Shown: positions 49,735-62,284 of the stretch, one piece after another
Layout of the letters: every line of letters starts with the position of its first letter
Numbering within the stretch: the first letter of the stretch is position 1
Origin: Aeromonas aquatica
GTDB lineage: Bacteria; Pseudomonadota; Gammaproteobacteria; Enterobacterales; Aeromonadaceae
Assembly: GCF_000764655.1 (NCBI RefSeq)
Contig: NZ_JRGL01000017.1
Coordinates: forward strand, 18,224-82,223
Reading direction: 5' to 3'
DNA length: 64,000 nt
Translations under genes and position numbers: made by a program
Notes under the pieces: generated by a model
The model's input: only the letters and a program-made list of their open reading frames with translations
What the model was told of the DNA's origin: nothing
The model's database searches: none

Positions 49735-50025
49735 AGCAACTCCCAATGGATAGGCTCTGGGGAAGGCAATAATGAAGGGCGACCCGTACCGGAATGCGGC
49801 GCGTATACCCTCCCCGAGCAAGAGGGGCCCATGATGGAGATAGACGGACCATAAAAAAAACTACTTTTTCTTAATGTTGTTTAGAGAAACTTATAAAGGA
49901 GGGGCATAACGGCCCCGGATTGCAGCGCGCAGCGCCCCTGGAATGGGATTGTCCTCGCCGCTTCCCCGCCGACTCATGCTATTATCTGCGGCCAAACATG
50001 AGTCAATAAAAATCAGGATATTGTG

Positions 50026-51786
50026 ATGACCGACCACACTTTTATTCCCGGCAAGGACGCGGCACTGGAAGACTCCATCGAACGCTTCCAGACCAAGCTG
50101 CAAGCCCTGGGGTTTGATATCGAAGAGGCTTCCTGGCTCAACCCTGTGCCCAATGTCTGGTCCGTGCACATCCGCGACAAGGAGTGCGCCCTCTGCTTCA
50201 CCAACGGCAAGGGTGCCAGCAAGAAGGCCGCCCTGGCGTCGGCCCTCGGCGAGTATTTCGAGCGTCTCTCCACCAACTACTTCTTCGCCGACTTCTATCT
50301 GGGGGAGCAAGTTGCCAACGGCGACTTCGTCCACTACCCGAACGAGAAGTGGTTCCCCATCGAAGGGGATCAGCTGCCCACCGGTCTGCTCGACGGCTTC
50401 ACCCGCAAGTTCTACAACCCGGACGGTGAAGTCACCGCCGACATGCTGGTGGACTTGCAATCCGGCAACGAGGAGCGCGGCATAGTCGCGCTGCCGTTCG
50501 AGCGCCAGTCCGATCACCAGACCGTCTACATCCCGATGAACATCATCGGCAACCTCTACGTCTCCAACGGCATGAGCGCCGGCAACACCAAGACCGAGGC
50601 CCGCACTCAGGGGCTGTCCGAGGTGTTCGAGCGCCACGTGAAGAACAAGATCATCGCCGAGGCCATCAGCCTGCCGGAGATCCCGGCCGAGGTGATTGCC
50701 CGCTACCCCGGCATCGCGGCCTCCATCGCCGCATTGGAGGCCGAAGGCTTCCCCATCTACAGCTTCGATGCGTCCCTCGGCGGCCGTTACCCGGTCATCT
50801 GCGTGGTGCTGCTCAACCCGAGCAACGGCACCTGCTTCGCCTCCTTCGGCGCCCACCCGCGCTTCGAAGTGGCCTTCGAGCGCACCGTCACCGAGCTGCT
50901 GCAGGGCCGTGGTCTCAAGGATCTGGACGTGTTCGTCCCCCCCTCGTTTGACAACGAGCAGGTGGCGGATCACCACAACCTGGAGACCCACTTCATCGAC
51001 TCCTCCGGCCTCATCAGCTGGGATCTGTTCAAGCAGGAAGCCGACTTCGAATTCGCCGACTGGGACTTCCGTGGTAGCTCCCAAGAAGAATTCGACCACC
51101 TGATCGGCATCTTCCACGAGCTGGAGCAGCCGGTCTACATCGCCGACTACGAGCACCTCGGCGTCTACGCCTGTCGCATCCTGGTGCCCGGCATGTCCGA
51201 CATCTACCCGGTCGAGGATCTGCTGCTGGCCAACAACACCATGGGCGCCCACCTGCGCGAGACCCTGCTGGCCCTGCCGGCGCTGGAGTGGGACGCGGAG
51301 CAGTACATGGCGCTGTTCGATCAGCTGGATGAAGAGGGGCACGACGAGCGTACCCGGGTGCGCGAGCTGCTCGGCATCGCCGCCGCCAAGGGCACCGCCC
51401 TGCACACCCTCCGGGTCGGCGAGCTTAAAGCCATGCTGGCGCTGGCCGCTGGTGACTTGGAAAGCGCGCTGGATCTCATCGACTGGACCATGGAATACAA
51501 CCAGTCGGTGTTCCCGAGCGATCGCACCAACTACTACCGCGCCCTGCGCGCCTGCGTCGAGCTGTTCCTGGATGAAGATCGCGATCCCGAGCAGTACCGC
51601 GCCGTGTTCAGCCGCATGTTCGGGGAAGAGACCCTGGCCGAGGCCTGGGCCCACGCCAGCGGTGAGGCACGCTTCCACGGGCTGGAGGCGGCCGACCTGT
51701 CGCTCTCCCAGTTCCCGCTGCACCAGAAACTGCTGGCCGCCTATGAGAAATTACAGAAGGCCAAACGAGCCCATTCCTGGGTCTGA
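50026..51786 (+). CDS. ycaO: YcaO, ATP-dependent cyclodehydratase-family protein
   Basis: 586-aa protein equal in length to E. coli YcaO. FIPGKDAALEDSIERFQTKL, FTNGKGASKKAALASALGEYFERL, YIPMNIIGNLYVSNGMSAGN (ATP/Mg-binding Glu residues in EARTQGLSEVFERHV) and a C-terminal TPR-like half (ELKAMLALAAGDLESALDL) are visible. In E. coli it supports RimO-dependent methylthiolation of ribosomal protein S12. ATG at 50026 has AGGA 7 nt upstream. It precedes focA-pflB, the E. coli order reversed. Confidence 0.95.
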   Translation: MTDHTFIPGKDAALEDSIERFQTKLQALGFDIEEASWLNPVPNVWSVHIRDKECALCFTNGKGASKKAALASALGEYFERLSTNYFFADFYLGEQVANGDFVHYPNEKWFPIEGDQLPTGLLDGFTRKFYNPDGEVTADMLVDLQSGNEERGIVALPFERQSDHQTVYIPMNIIGNLYVSNGMSAGNTKTEARTQGLSEVFERHVKNKIIAEAISLPEIPAEVIARYPGIAASIAALEAEGFPIYSFDASLGGRYPVICVVLLNPSNGTCFASFGAHPRFEVAFERTVTELLQGRGLKDLDVFVPPSFDNEQVADHHNLETHFIDSSGLISWDLFKQEADFEFADWDFRGSSQEEFDHLIGIFHELEQPVYIADYEHLGVYACRILVPGMSDIYPVEDLLLANNTMGAHLRETLLALPALEWDAEQYMALFDQLDEEGHDERTRVRELLGIAAAKGTALHTLRVGELKAMLALAAGDLESALDLIDWTMEYNQSVFPSDRTNYYRALRACVELFLDEDRDPEQYRAVFSRMFGEETLAEAWAHASGEARFHGLEAADLSLSQFPLHQKLLAAYEKLQKAKRAHSWV

Positions 51787-51800
51787 TGTGGTAATGTAAC

Positions 51801-51829
51801 GAAGGGGCCCGATGGCCCCTTCTGTTTTA
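51801..51829 (+). terminator. Terminator downstream of ycaO
   Basis: GAAGGGGCC / GGCCCCTTC with loop CGAT, then TGTTTTA. Confidence 0.85.
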
Positions 51830-52168
51830 TGGTCTACGCTTTGGCTGGCTGTTATTCAGGGATGAAATAAAAAACAAAAAATACCTCTTAGGGGGTTGTC
51901 AATCAGGGCACTTGTGTGCAGCGTTGCCGCAAAGCTATCTTGCCGATATATTTTAAGAAAAAATAATTTTAAATAGTTTAAAATCATCAACTTAACGACA
52001 CCACCAATTCTGTTTCACCTGAAATCGGCTGTAAAGTCAAGCTTCCAGAGGGCTCAAATTTCTGTAGTAAAATTACATTCACAATCTGTAATTCTTGATC
52101 GATGTCAATTTTGGCGATCTGGCCCTTTGTTATGATTTCCACAGGCAAAATATGCAGGTACATGAGAA
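51830..52168. promoter_or_regulatory. Long AT-rich regulatory region before focA-pflB
   Basis: A 339-nt leader, markedly AT-rich. It holds an FNR-like site at 52095 and a second weak half-palindrome near 51976. Anaerobic induction of focA-pflB by FNR and ArcA is known in E. coli. Short frames cross it (one minus-strand frame of 77 codons), but none looks real. Confidence 0.55.
52095..52108. promoter_or_regulatory. FNR-like site upstream of focA
   Basis: TTGAT-CGAT-GTCAA matches the FNR consensus TTGAT-N4-ATCAA at 9 of 10 positions, about 60 nt before the focA start. Confidence 0.65.
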
Positions 52169-53017
52169 TTGAAAGCAGAATCTCCCTTTGATTGTCTGAA
52201 GCCCGAAGCCATCGCTGCACTGGCAGAAGATATCACCTATGCCAAGGCCACCAAGCCTGCATACAAGACCATCCCACTGGCCATCACCGCAGGCGCCTTC
52301 ATCGCCATCGCGTTTGTTTTCTACATTACCGTCACCACCGGCAGCAGCGGCATGTCCTGGGGCATGGCCAAGCTGGTGGGGGGGCTGTGCTTCTCCTTGG
52401 GCCTCATCCTGTGCGTGCTGCTCGGCGCCGAGCTGTTCACCTCCACCACCCTGACCCTGGTGGCCAAGGCGGCCAATCGCATCAGCTGGGCCCAGTTGCT
52501 CAAGAACTGGGGCCTGGTCTACTTCGGCAACCTCATCGGTGGCCTCATCGTAGTGGCGCTCATCATCATGTCGGCCGAGTACACGGCGGCGGATGGACAG
52601 TGGGGTCTGAACGCCCTGAAAGTCGCCCAGCACAAGATCCACCACAGCTTCTTCGAGGCCCTTGCCCTCGGTATTCTCTGCAACCTCATGGTGTGTCTCG
52701 CCGTGTGGATGGCGTTTGGCGCCCGCAGTGCCACCGACAAGGTGATGGTCATGCTGCTCCCCGTCGCCATGTTCGTGGCCTCCGGTTTTGAGCACAGCAT
52801 CGCAAACATGTTTATGATCCCGGTCGGTATCGCTATCCACAGCGTCGCGAGTCCGGAATTCTGGCAGGCCATCGGCCAGGACCCGGCCACCTTCGCCGAC
52901 CTGACCGTATCCAACTTCGTTCTACACAACCTTATTCCTGTCACCATTGGTAATATCATTGGTGGTGGCGTCATGGTTGGCTTGACTTACTGGTTTATCT
53001 TCCGTCGCCATCATTAA
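52169..53017 (+). CDS. focA: Formate channel FocA
   Basis: 282-aa pentameric formate/nitrite-family channel with six TM helices. SPFDCLKPEAIAALAED, TTGSSGMSWGMAKLVGGLCF, LGAELFTSTTLTLVAKAAN and VASGFEHSIANMFMIP are family signatures; the gating His is in NxxxHNLIPV-type VLHNLIPVTIGNIIGG. The start is a TTG at 52169: TTG-AAA-GCA-GAA then TCT-CCC-TTT-GAT lines up with E. coli MKADNPFD. A tiny frame MQVHEN ends on the same TTGA. It is followed by pflB after 41 nt. Confidence 0.93.
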   Translation: MKAESPFDCLKPEAIAALAEDITYAKATKPAYKTIPLAITAGAFIAIAFVFYITVTTGSSGMSWGMAKLVGGLCFSLGLILCVLLGAELFTSTTLTLVAKAANRISWAQLLKNWGLVYFGNLIGGLIVVALIIMSAEYTAADGQWGLNALKVAQHKIHHSFFEALALGILCNLMVCLAVWMAFGARSATDKVMVMLLPVAMFVASGFEHSIANMFMIPVGIAIHSVASPEFWQAIGQDPATFADLTVSNFVLHNLIPVTIGNIIGGGVMVGLTYWFIFRRHH

Positions 53018-53058
53018 GGATGGCGGCTGACACATAAATACCTTGAGAGGTAATGAAA

Positions 53059-55341
<2,283 letters not shown>

Positions 55342-55357
55342 TCGAGTCGTAGTGACT

Positions 55358-55387
55358 AAAAACCGGCGCCCAGGCGCCGGTTTTTTT
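55358..55387 (+). terminator. Terminator downstream of pflB
   Basis: CCGGCGCC / GGCGCCGG with loop CA, preceded by AAAAA and followed by seven T. Confidence 0.94.
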
Positions 55388-55460
55388 ATGTCTGCTCTTC
55401 AGGATCCATCGGCTTGCAAGGCGGAGACACCCCAAGCCCCCATCCCTCACGCCACCTTGT

Positions 55461-56300
55461 TCAGGGCCGTTCGCCAGCCGCCATGCGGCGGTTGATATCC
55501 GTGATGACGGGGGCGATGTCGGCCAGGGTATCGATCACGTAGTGGGCCCCCGCGGCGCGCAGCTTGGCCTCGGCCGGCGCGCGCCGGGCGGCGATCTGCG
55601 CCTCGCTCATGGCGGCGAACGCTTGCAAGGTGGCGCCAAACTCGTTGCCGGAAACCGACAGCCCCACTGTCCACATGCCGGCATTCAGACCCTCGCTGAT
55701 GCCGGGCACGGCGTCGTCCACCTTGATGCAGCGATGCACGGCGCTTAACCCGAGCTCAATCACGTTGGCCAGCGCCATCCAGGGACCGGGGCGCCCGCCC
55801 GCCTTGAGATCGTCGGTGGCGACCCAGTGATCCGGGCTATAGCCGTGCTCGGCCGCCGCCGGTACCAGCGCCTCCATCACGGGACGGGGGTAGCCCGAGC
55901 AGGAGCCGATGCGCAGCCCCTGCGCCCGCAGGCTCGCCAGCACCGGCAATACGCCCGGGATGGGGGCGGCGAAGCGGGTCACCGCCGCTATCTGCAGCGG
56001 CATGAAGGTGTGGTAGAGGTGATCCACCTCTTCGCGGCTCATGGGGTGGCCGAAGCGGGCCTGCCAGCGAGCATCCACCGAGGGCAGACGGCCCAGGGCG
56101 GCGATATGGTCCCACTTGCCCAACCCCATGGGCTGGCGCGCCTCATCCAGCGTCACCGCGAAGTCATAGGCGCGGACGAAGGCCTCGACGAAGATGGAGG
56201 TGGGGGCGAAGGAGCCAAAATCGACCACTGTGCCGGCCCAGTCGAGGATCAGCGCCTCCACGTCTGTGGTCGGGGCTACGGCAATCTGCAAGTCAGTCAT
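55461..56300 (-). CDS. phnX: Phosphonoacetaldehyde hydrolase
   Basis: 279-aa HAD-superfamily enzyme that cleaves phosphonoacetaldehyde to acetaldehyde and phosphate. The nucleophile Asp20 is in [16 protein letters not shown], and the Schiff-base Lys62 is in [13 protein letters not shown] motif 3 appears as [21 protein letters not shown] at 56300 overlaps the end of the pbfA frame by 8 nt, so it is translated from the phnW-pbfA-phnX transcript. Last gene of that operon. Confidence 0.96.
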   Translation of the reverse strand: MTDLQIAVAPTTDVEALILDWAGTVVDFGSFAPTSIFVEAFVRAYDFAVTLDEARQPMGLGKWDHIAALGRLPSVDARWQARFGHPMSREEVDHLYHTFMPLQIAAVTRFAAPIPGVLPVLASLRAQGLRIGSCSGYPRPVMEALVPAAAEHGYSPDHWVATDDLKAGGRPGPWMALANVIELGLSAVHRCIKVDDAVPGISEGLNAGMWTVGLSVSGNEFGATLQAFAAMSEAQIAARRAPAEAKLRAAGAHYVIDTLADIAPVITDINRRMAAGERP

Positions 56301-57705
56301 GGTGATGTTCCTGTTCCGGTGAAAGGGCGATCTCGCCGAGGGCGTGATCGAGAATACTGAGCGCGCGCACCAGATCGGCGCGGGCTATGTTGAGCGGTGG
56401 CGAGAGCTGGATAACGTTGCCCTGGGAGACCTTGAAGCTGAGCCCGAGTTCCAGACAGCGGTAGAGCAGCCGCTCGGCGGCCTGGCTATTGCGCGTTCGA
56501 CTCTGGTGATCGACCACCAGATCGAGCGCCCACAAGAGACCTATGCCGCGCACCTGGCCGATCAGCGGGTGGCGTTCGGCAAGCGCCGCGAGCTCGGCGG
56601 CCATGAAGCGACCATCCTCCCGCGCCTTGGCCAGCAGTCCCTCTTCACGAATGGTGTCTATGGTGGCGAGGGCCGCCGCGCAGCCGATGGGGCTCTTCTC
56701 GTGGGTGTAGTGACCGAGCGAAATAGCCGCCGCCTGATTGAAACGATCCCGGGTGATAAGCGCGGCAAAGGGCACCACCCCGCCCCCCAGCCCCTTGCCA
56801 AGGCAGATGATGTCCGGCTCTATGCCAAACTCCTCGAAGCTGAACCAGTGGCCGGTGCGACCGAGGGCATTGGGGATCTCGTCGACGATCAGCAGCACCT
56901 TGTGGCGATCGCAGATCTCCCGCACCCGCTGCCAGTAGGCCTTCGAGGGCACCTGCACATCGGTGTTGCGGATGGGCTCGGCGATAAAGGCGCCGATTCC
57001 TCCCTCCTTCTCGATGACGTACTCCAGATAATCGGCGTAGTGCAGGTCATCCCCCTCCCCGCGATACCAGACGCCGCGATAACGGGTGGGCGGCGGGATG
57101 CGCTCCACCCCGGCCATCAAGGGGCCCATGCCGGCGCGAAAACAGGCCTCGCCACCGACCGCAATGGCATCGAGGGAGGCGCCGTGAAAGGCATCCCAGA
57201 GGGACACCACCTTGCTGTTGCCGGTGATAAAGCGGGCAAGCTTCAAGGCAATTCCCACCACCTCGCTGCCGCCCGGGGCGAACAGCACCCGGTTGAGATC
57301 GCCGGGTGCCAGCTCGGCCAGGGTGCGGGCGCAGTCGATGGCGACCTGATGGGTGTAGCGGCGGGGCGCGAACGGCAGATCGGCAAGCTGCTGCTGCACC
57401 GCGGCCACGACGTTGGGGTGACCGTGGCCCAGTTGATGAACGCTGTTGCCGTGAAAATCGAGGTACTGCTTGCCAGAGACGCTGGTCAACCGGCTCCCCT
57501 GCGCCCCCTCCAACAGATCCAGACAGGGGGTTGAGAGGGCCTGATGGAGAAAGTAGCGGCTATCTTCTGCCAGCCCGGCCTGCACCGCTTCGCCCTGGCC
57601 TGCCCACCAGCGCACGCGCCCTTCCCCCAGGTTGATGTCCCCTTCGCTGTCGGCCCGGCCGCTGCCGTGCAGATCGCCGCCGGGCAGAGTATTGTGCGGC
57701 TTCAT
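56293..57705 (-). CDS. pbfA: Class III aminotransferase-fold protein, probably PbfA (hydroxy-AEP ammonia-lyase)
   Basis: 470-aa PLP enzyme between phnW and phn[73 protein letters not shown] and the PLP Lys in [12 protein letters not shown] belong to the family. PbfA proteins in phnWX clusters turn (R)-1-hydroxy-2-aminoethylphosphonate into phosphonoacetaldehyde and ammonia. The assignment here rests on fold plus context, not on active-site proof; a plain transaminase is the alternative. Its ATG shares A with the phnW stop (TGATG). Confidence 0.78.
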   Translation of the reverse strand: MKPHNTLPGGDLHGSGRADSEGDINLGEGRVRWWAGQGEAVQAGLAEDSRYFLHQALSTPCLDLLEGAQGSRLTSVSGKQYLDFHGNSVHQLGHGHPNVVAAVQQQLADLPFAPRRYTHQVAIDCARTLAELAPGDLNRVLFAPGGSEVVGIALKLARFITGNSKVVSLWDAFHGASLDAIAVGGEACFRAGMGPLMAGVERIPPPTRYRGVWYRGEGDDLHYADYLEYVIEKEGGIGAFIAEPIRNTDVQVPSKAYWQRVREICDRHKVLLIVDEIPNALGRTGHWFSFEEFGIEPDIICLGKGLGGGVVPFAALITRDRFNQAAAISLGHYTHEKSPIGCAAALATIDTIREEGLLAKAREDGRFMAAELAALAERHPLIGQVRGIGLLWALDLVVDHQSRTRNSQAAERLLYRCLELGLSFKVSQGNVIQLSPPLNIARADLVRALSILDHALGEIALSPEQEHHHD

Positions 57706-58844
57706 CACGCTTCCCCTTGCCAGTGGCAGGCGCCGGCCATGGCGGCGAGCAGCGCACGCATCTGCGTTGGCGTCACATCCCCGATATTGCCTATGCGGAA
57801 GCAATCCGCCTGGGAGACCTTGCCCGGATAGATGACAAAGCCCTGCCCCTTGAGCCGCTGATAGAAGTCGGCGAAGCGGTAGTCCGGGTGGGCCGGGGAG
57901 TAGAAGGCGGTGATGATGGGAGATTGCCACTCCTCTGGCAGCAACGGCACAAAGCCGAGCGCGGCCATCCCCGCCACCAAAGTGCACTGATTTTCGCTGT
58001 AACGCTGATGGCGTGCGGCAATGCCCCCCTCTTCGTCCAGCTCGCGCAGGGCCTGGGCGAAGGCCAGCACTGTATGGGTGGGCGAGGTAAAGCGCCACTT
58101 GCCCCCCTGCTGCTCCATGGTCTGCCACTGGGCGTGCAGGTCGAGGGAGACCGAGCGGGCGCGACCGGCGCAGGCCATGAGCGCGGCGCGGCGGGCGATG
58201 ACGAAGCCAAAGCCCGGCACCCCCTGGATGCACTTGTTGGCGGAGCTGATGAGAAACTCGATGCCAAGGCGCTCCATGTCGATGGGGATGCCGCCAAAGC
58301 TGCTCATGGCATCGACGATCAGGCGGATGCCGCGGCGCTGGCAGAGTGCAGCGACTTCTTCAAGGGGATTGAGCATGCCGGTGGTGGTCTCGCAGTGCAC
58401 CATGGCCAAGTGGGTGATCTCGGGGTGACACACCAACATGGCGTCGATGGCGGCAGGCTCGGGGCGGGTCGTCTCGCCGCAGTCCAGCTCATGGTGGCGC
58501 AGGCCAAGACAGCGAGCCATCTCCCCCATGCGGGCGCCGTAAGCGCCGTTGTTGATGATGAGCAGACACTCGTCGGCGCCGATGGCCGAGCCCAGCACGC
58601 TCTCCACCACATAGCTGCCGCTCCCCTGCAGCAGCACGGCGCTGTAGTCGCTTTCATATTCCGGGCCAGTGGCCAGCCGCACCAGCTCGCGGCGGATGGG
58701 CTCCACCACGCCGAGGTTATAGTCCGCATCCCAGGTGCAGCTGTCTTGCAGCATGGCAGCCCGCACAGTGGCGGTGGTCGAGAGGGGGCCCGGGGTCAGC
58801 AGCAGGTAATCGACGGCGGCGGGGGCCGCAGGAATATGGGTCAT
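57705..58844 (-). CDS. phnW: 2-aminoethylphosphonate-pyruvate transaminase
   Basis: 379-aa class V aminotransferase that converts AEP and pyruvate to phosphonoacetaldehyde and alanine. [50 protein letters not shown] and the PLP Lys204 in [17 protein letters not shown] match the family. It heads the operon phnW-pbfA-phnX. The operator palindrome lies only 14 nt before its start, next to the ribosome-binding site AGGAG. Confidence 0.97.
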   Translation of the reverse strand: MTHIPAAPAAVDYLLLTPGPLSTTATVRAAMLQDSCTWDADYNLGVVEPIRRELVRLATGPEYESDYSAVLLQGSGSYVVESVLGSAIGADECLLIINNGAYGARMGEMARCLGLRHHELDCGETTRPEPAAIDAMLVCHPEITHLAMVHCETTTGMLNPLEEVAALCQRRGIRLIVDAMSSFGGIPIDMERLGIEFLISSANKCIQGVPGFGFVIARRAALMACAGRARSVSLDLHAQWQTMEQQGGKWRFTSPTHTVLAFAQALRELDEEGGIAARHQRYSENQCTLVAGMAALGFVPLLPEEWQSPIITAFYSPAHPDYRFADFYQRLKGQGFVIYPGKVSQADCFRIGNIGDVTPTQMRALLAAMAGACHWQGEA

Positions 58845-58858
58845 GACTTCGCTCCTTT

Positions 58859-58870
58859 TGGTATATACCA
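58859..58870. promoter_or_regulatory. AEP-regulon operator before phnW
   Basis: TGGTATATACCA, a perfect 12-bp palindrome. It ends directly against the phnW ribosome-binding site (minus strand: palindrome, AAA, AGGAG, ATG). Confidence 0.82.
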
Positions 58871-58994
58871 GAATGAGCGCATTGTGGGTAACTGCCCCGT
58901 CGAGGTCAAAGGGGTGGGGCCATGTGCAACAAAAAATTCATTTTCGGCGCCGGGATCGCGATAATCTAGGAAGCCTGAACAACAGGGGCAACAC

Positions 58995-59006
58995 TGGTAT
59001 CTACCA
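58995..59006. promoter_or_regulatory. AEP-regulon operator before the GntR regulator
   Basis: TGGTATCTACCA, one base from the perfect palindrome, 68 nt before the regulator start. Suggests autoregulation. Confidence 0.78.
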
Positions 59007-59073
59007 ACGCATTATATCGCCTCCATTTAGCGACCGGACCTGCGCCCCAACCATTGCCCAGCCAAGGATTTTC

Positions 59074-59781
59074 ATGAGCAAACCCCAATACCTGCAGATC
59101 AAGGATGCCCTCGCCAACCAGATCCTGGCGGGGGGCCTGGCCCCCAACGACAAGCTCCCCTCGGAGCGGCTGCTGGGAGAGCTCTACGGCACCACCCGGG
59201 TCACCATCCGCGAGGCGCTGGTGCAGCTGGAGGCGAACGGCCTCATCTATCGGGAGGATCGCCGGGGCTGGTTCGTCACCCCGCCGCGCTTTCGCCTCAA
59301 CCCCAGGCGCACCTCCAACTTTCACCAGATAGTGCGAGAGCAAGGGGGCGAGCCGCGCACCGAGCTGCTGGAGAAAAGTCGCCAGGCGGTGCCCCCGGCA
59401 CTGATGGCGCAGTTGCAGCTCAAGCCGTTCGACAGCCTGTTTCTACTCAAGCGGCTGCGCTATGCCAACGGGCGCGCCATCTGCTATTGCGAGAACCACT
59501 GCCTGCCAGCGCGGGTGCCCGGCCTGCTGGAGCTGGATCTTGCTGGCAGCCTCACCGAGATCTACCAGGCCCATTACGATCTCCATTACGCCCGCATGCA
59601 GGTGCGCTTCTTCCCCACCGCCCTGCCGGACGAGGTGGCCAAGGCGCTGGGGGCCACCGCCGGGCTACCCGCCCTGCGCCTCGAGCGACTCAACTTCGAT
59701 CAGCACGGCCGGGTGCTCGACTTCGATCTGGAGTACTGGCGCCACGACAGCCTGGAGATAGAGGTGGATACCCAGGGTTAA
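59074..59781 (+). CDS. phnR: GntR/HutC-family regulator of phosphonate use
   Basis: 235-aa regulator. The winged helix is [40 protein letters not shown] and [17 protein letters not shown]. The C-terminal UTRA effector domain follows ([30 protein letters not shown]). The ligand is probably AEP or phosphonoacetaldehyde. ATG at 59074 has AAGGA 7 nt upstream. It is divergent from phnW and next to the transporter genes; repeats of one palindrome before phnW, itself, phnS and phnT make it the likely regulator of all. Confidence 0.88.
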   Translation: MSKPQYLQIKDALANQILAGGLAPNDKLPSERLLGELYGTTRVTIREALVQLEANGLIYREDRRGWFVTPPRFRLNPRRTSNFHQIVREQGGEPRTELLEKSRQAVPPALMAQLQLKPFDSLFLLKRLRYANGRAICYCENHCLPARVPGLLELDLAGSLTEIYQAHYDLHYARMQVRFFPTALPDEVAKALGATAGLPALRLERLNFDQHGRVLDFDLEYWRHDSLEIEVDTQG

Positions 59782-59865
59782 ATACGGCCAATCGAGTGCG
59801 GCAAAACGTCACTGAGCCGTCACCGTACCGTCATAAAGTTCCCCTAGCCTCTCTCTCGACCAATC

Positions 59866-59877
59866 TGGTTTATACCA
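59866..59877. promoter_or_regulatory. AEP-regulon operator before phnS
   Basis: TGGTTTATACCA, one base from the perfect palindrome, 23 nt before the phnS start. Confidence 0.78.
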
Positions 59878-59900
59878 AGCCAATTTAAATGGAGAAGAGG

Positions 59901-60920
<1,020 letters not shown>

Positions 60921-60976
60921 TCCAGATCAGGCCGGTTTGCTCGATGCCAACAAGCCACAGCCAATAAACCGATTGC

Positions 60977-61008
60977 CGAAGGCCAACCCAGGTTGGCCTT
61001 CGCTTTTT
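60977..61008 (+). terminator. Terminator between phnS and phnT
   Basis: CGAAGGCCAACC / GGTTGGCCTTCG, then CTTTTTGG. It lies 57 nt after phnS, well before the phnT operator. Confidence 0.85.
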
Positions 61009-61157
61009 GGTTTCAGCCCCAGTGTTTGCTTCGCTCTCAATTGGTAGCCGCCGCCCATCTGCACGCGGCCAAGCCACCTGCTGGTGACCCGATGTCATCT
61101 GACTGTCATCGAGCCGTCATCCCCCAATCACCTGACCGTCACACTTCACCGGCAAAC

Positions 61158-61169
61158 TGGTATATACCA
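61158..61169. promoter_or_regulatory. AEP-regulon operator before phnT
   Basis: TGGTATATACCA, identical to the site before phnW, 14 nt from the phnT start. Confidence 0.8.
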
Positions 61170-61183
61170 AATCGGTAGCGAGT

Positions 61184-62284
61184 ATGACCATGACCCAGCC
61201 CTATCTGGACATTCAACATCTCAACAAGCAGTTCGGTGCCTTCCAGGCCCTCAAGGGGATCTCTTTGACCATCCAGCCGGGGGAGTTTATCTGCTTTCTC
61301 GGCCCCTCCGGCTGCGGCAAGACCACCTTGCTGCGGGCCATCGCCGGGCTGGATCTGCCAGACAGCGGCGAGATCTGGCAAGGGGGGCGCAATATCTCCC
61401 GCCTGCCGCCCCAGGAGCGCGACTTTGGCATCGTGTTTCAGTCCTATGCCCTCTTCCCCAACCTGACGGTGGCCCAGAATATCGCCTTCGGCCTTGAGAA
61501 TCAGGGACTGGCACGGGATGCCATCAAGGAGCGGGTCGATCACTGGCTGGGTCTGGTGGCTCTCACTGCCCAGTCCCACAAGTACCCGAGCCAGATCTCC
61601 GGCGGCCAGCAGCAGCGGGTCGCCCTGGCCCGCGCGCTTGCCCTCTCCCCCGGTCTGCTGCTGCTGGACGAGCCCCTGAGCGCGCTGGATGCCCTGGTGC
61701 GCACTCATCTTCGCAGCGAGATCCGCGCCCTGCAGCAGCGCCTGGGCATCACCACCATCATGGTGACCCACGATCAGGAGGAAGCCCTGACCATGGCCGA
61801 TCGCATCGTGGTGATGGAGAGCGGCAACATAGTGCAGGTGGGCACCCCACAAGAGATCTACCACCAGCCGGCGAGCCGCTTCGTGGCGAGCTTCGTTGGC
61901 ACCATGAACTTTCTCGAGACCCTGGTGCTAAGCCCCACCCAGGTGCGACTCAATGAACAACCCCTGACACTCGCCAACCGGGCGGCGGCGGGCAGCAAGC
62001 TGCAGGTGGCCATACGCCCGGAGGCCATCACCCTGGGCGCGCCGGACGAGCCTTATCTGGGTCAACATGGCGTCGCGGCACGGATCGAACAGGTGGAGTT
62101 TCTCGGCGCCGCCCAGCGCCTCATCTGCACCGCCGACACCTATCTCGGCCCGCAGCAAATTCTGGTGGAGCGCCCCACCCAGGCGCAGCCCCACCGCGAG
62201 CAGGGGGGCTGGCGCAGCGGCATGCGCTGCTCCCTGCACTGGCCCGCCGGGGCCATGCAGCTCTTTGAAGGAGAGCGTCCATGA
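61184..62284 (+). CDS. phnT: AEP ABC transporter ATPase
   Basis: 366-aa ATPase. Walker A is FLGPSGCGKTT, the Q-loop VFQSYALFPNLTV, the signature QISGGQQQRVALARALAL, Walker B LLLLDEPLSALDALVR and the H-loop TIMVTHDQEEAL. A C-terminal TOBE-type domain follows (residues about 260-366). Start ATG at 61184 or three codons on; no strong ribosome-binding site. Its stop overlaps the permease ATG (ATGA). Confidence 0.95.
   Translation: MTMTQPYLDIQHLNKQFGAFQALKGISLTIQPGEFICFLGPSGCGKTTLLRAIAGLDLPDSGEIWQGGRNISRLPPQERDFGIVFQSYALFPNLTVAQNIAFGLENQGLARDAIKERVDHWLGLVALTAQSHKYPSQISGGQQQRVALARALALSPGLLLLDEPLSALDALVRTHLRSEIRALQQRLGITTIMVTHDQEEALTMADRIVVMESGNIVQVGTPQEIYHQPASRFVASFVGTMNFLETLVLSPTQVRLNEQPLTLANRAAAGSKLQVAIRPEAITLGAPDEPYLGQHGVAARIEQVEFLGAAQRLICTADTYLGPQQILVERPTQAQPHREQGGWRSGMRCSLHWPAGAMQLFEGERP

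Noticed and set aside
49891..51723. 610-codon minus-strand frame antisense to ycaO
   Set aside because: ycaO aligns over its whole length; the frame has no recognisable domain.
51987..52220. 77-codon minus-strand frame before focA
   Set aside because: It overlaps the FNR-like site and the focA start, lies in AT-rich regulatory DNA, and has no ribosome-binding site or known family.
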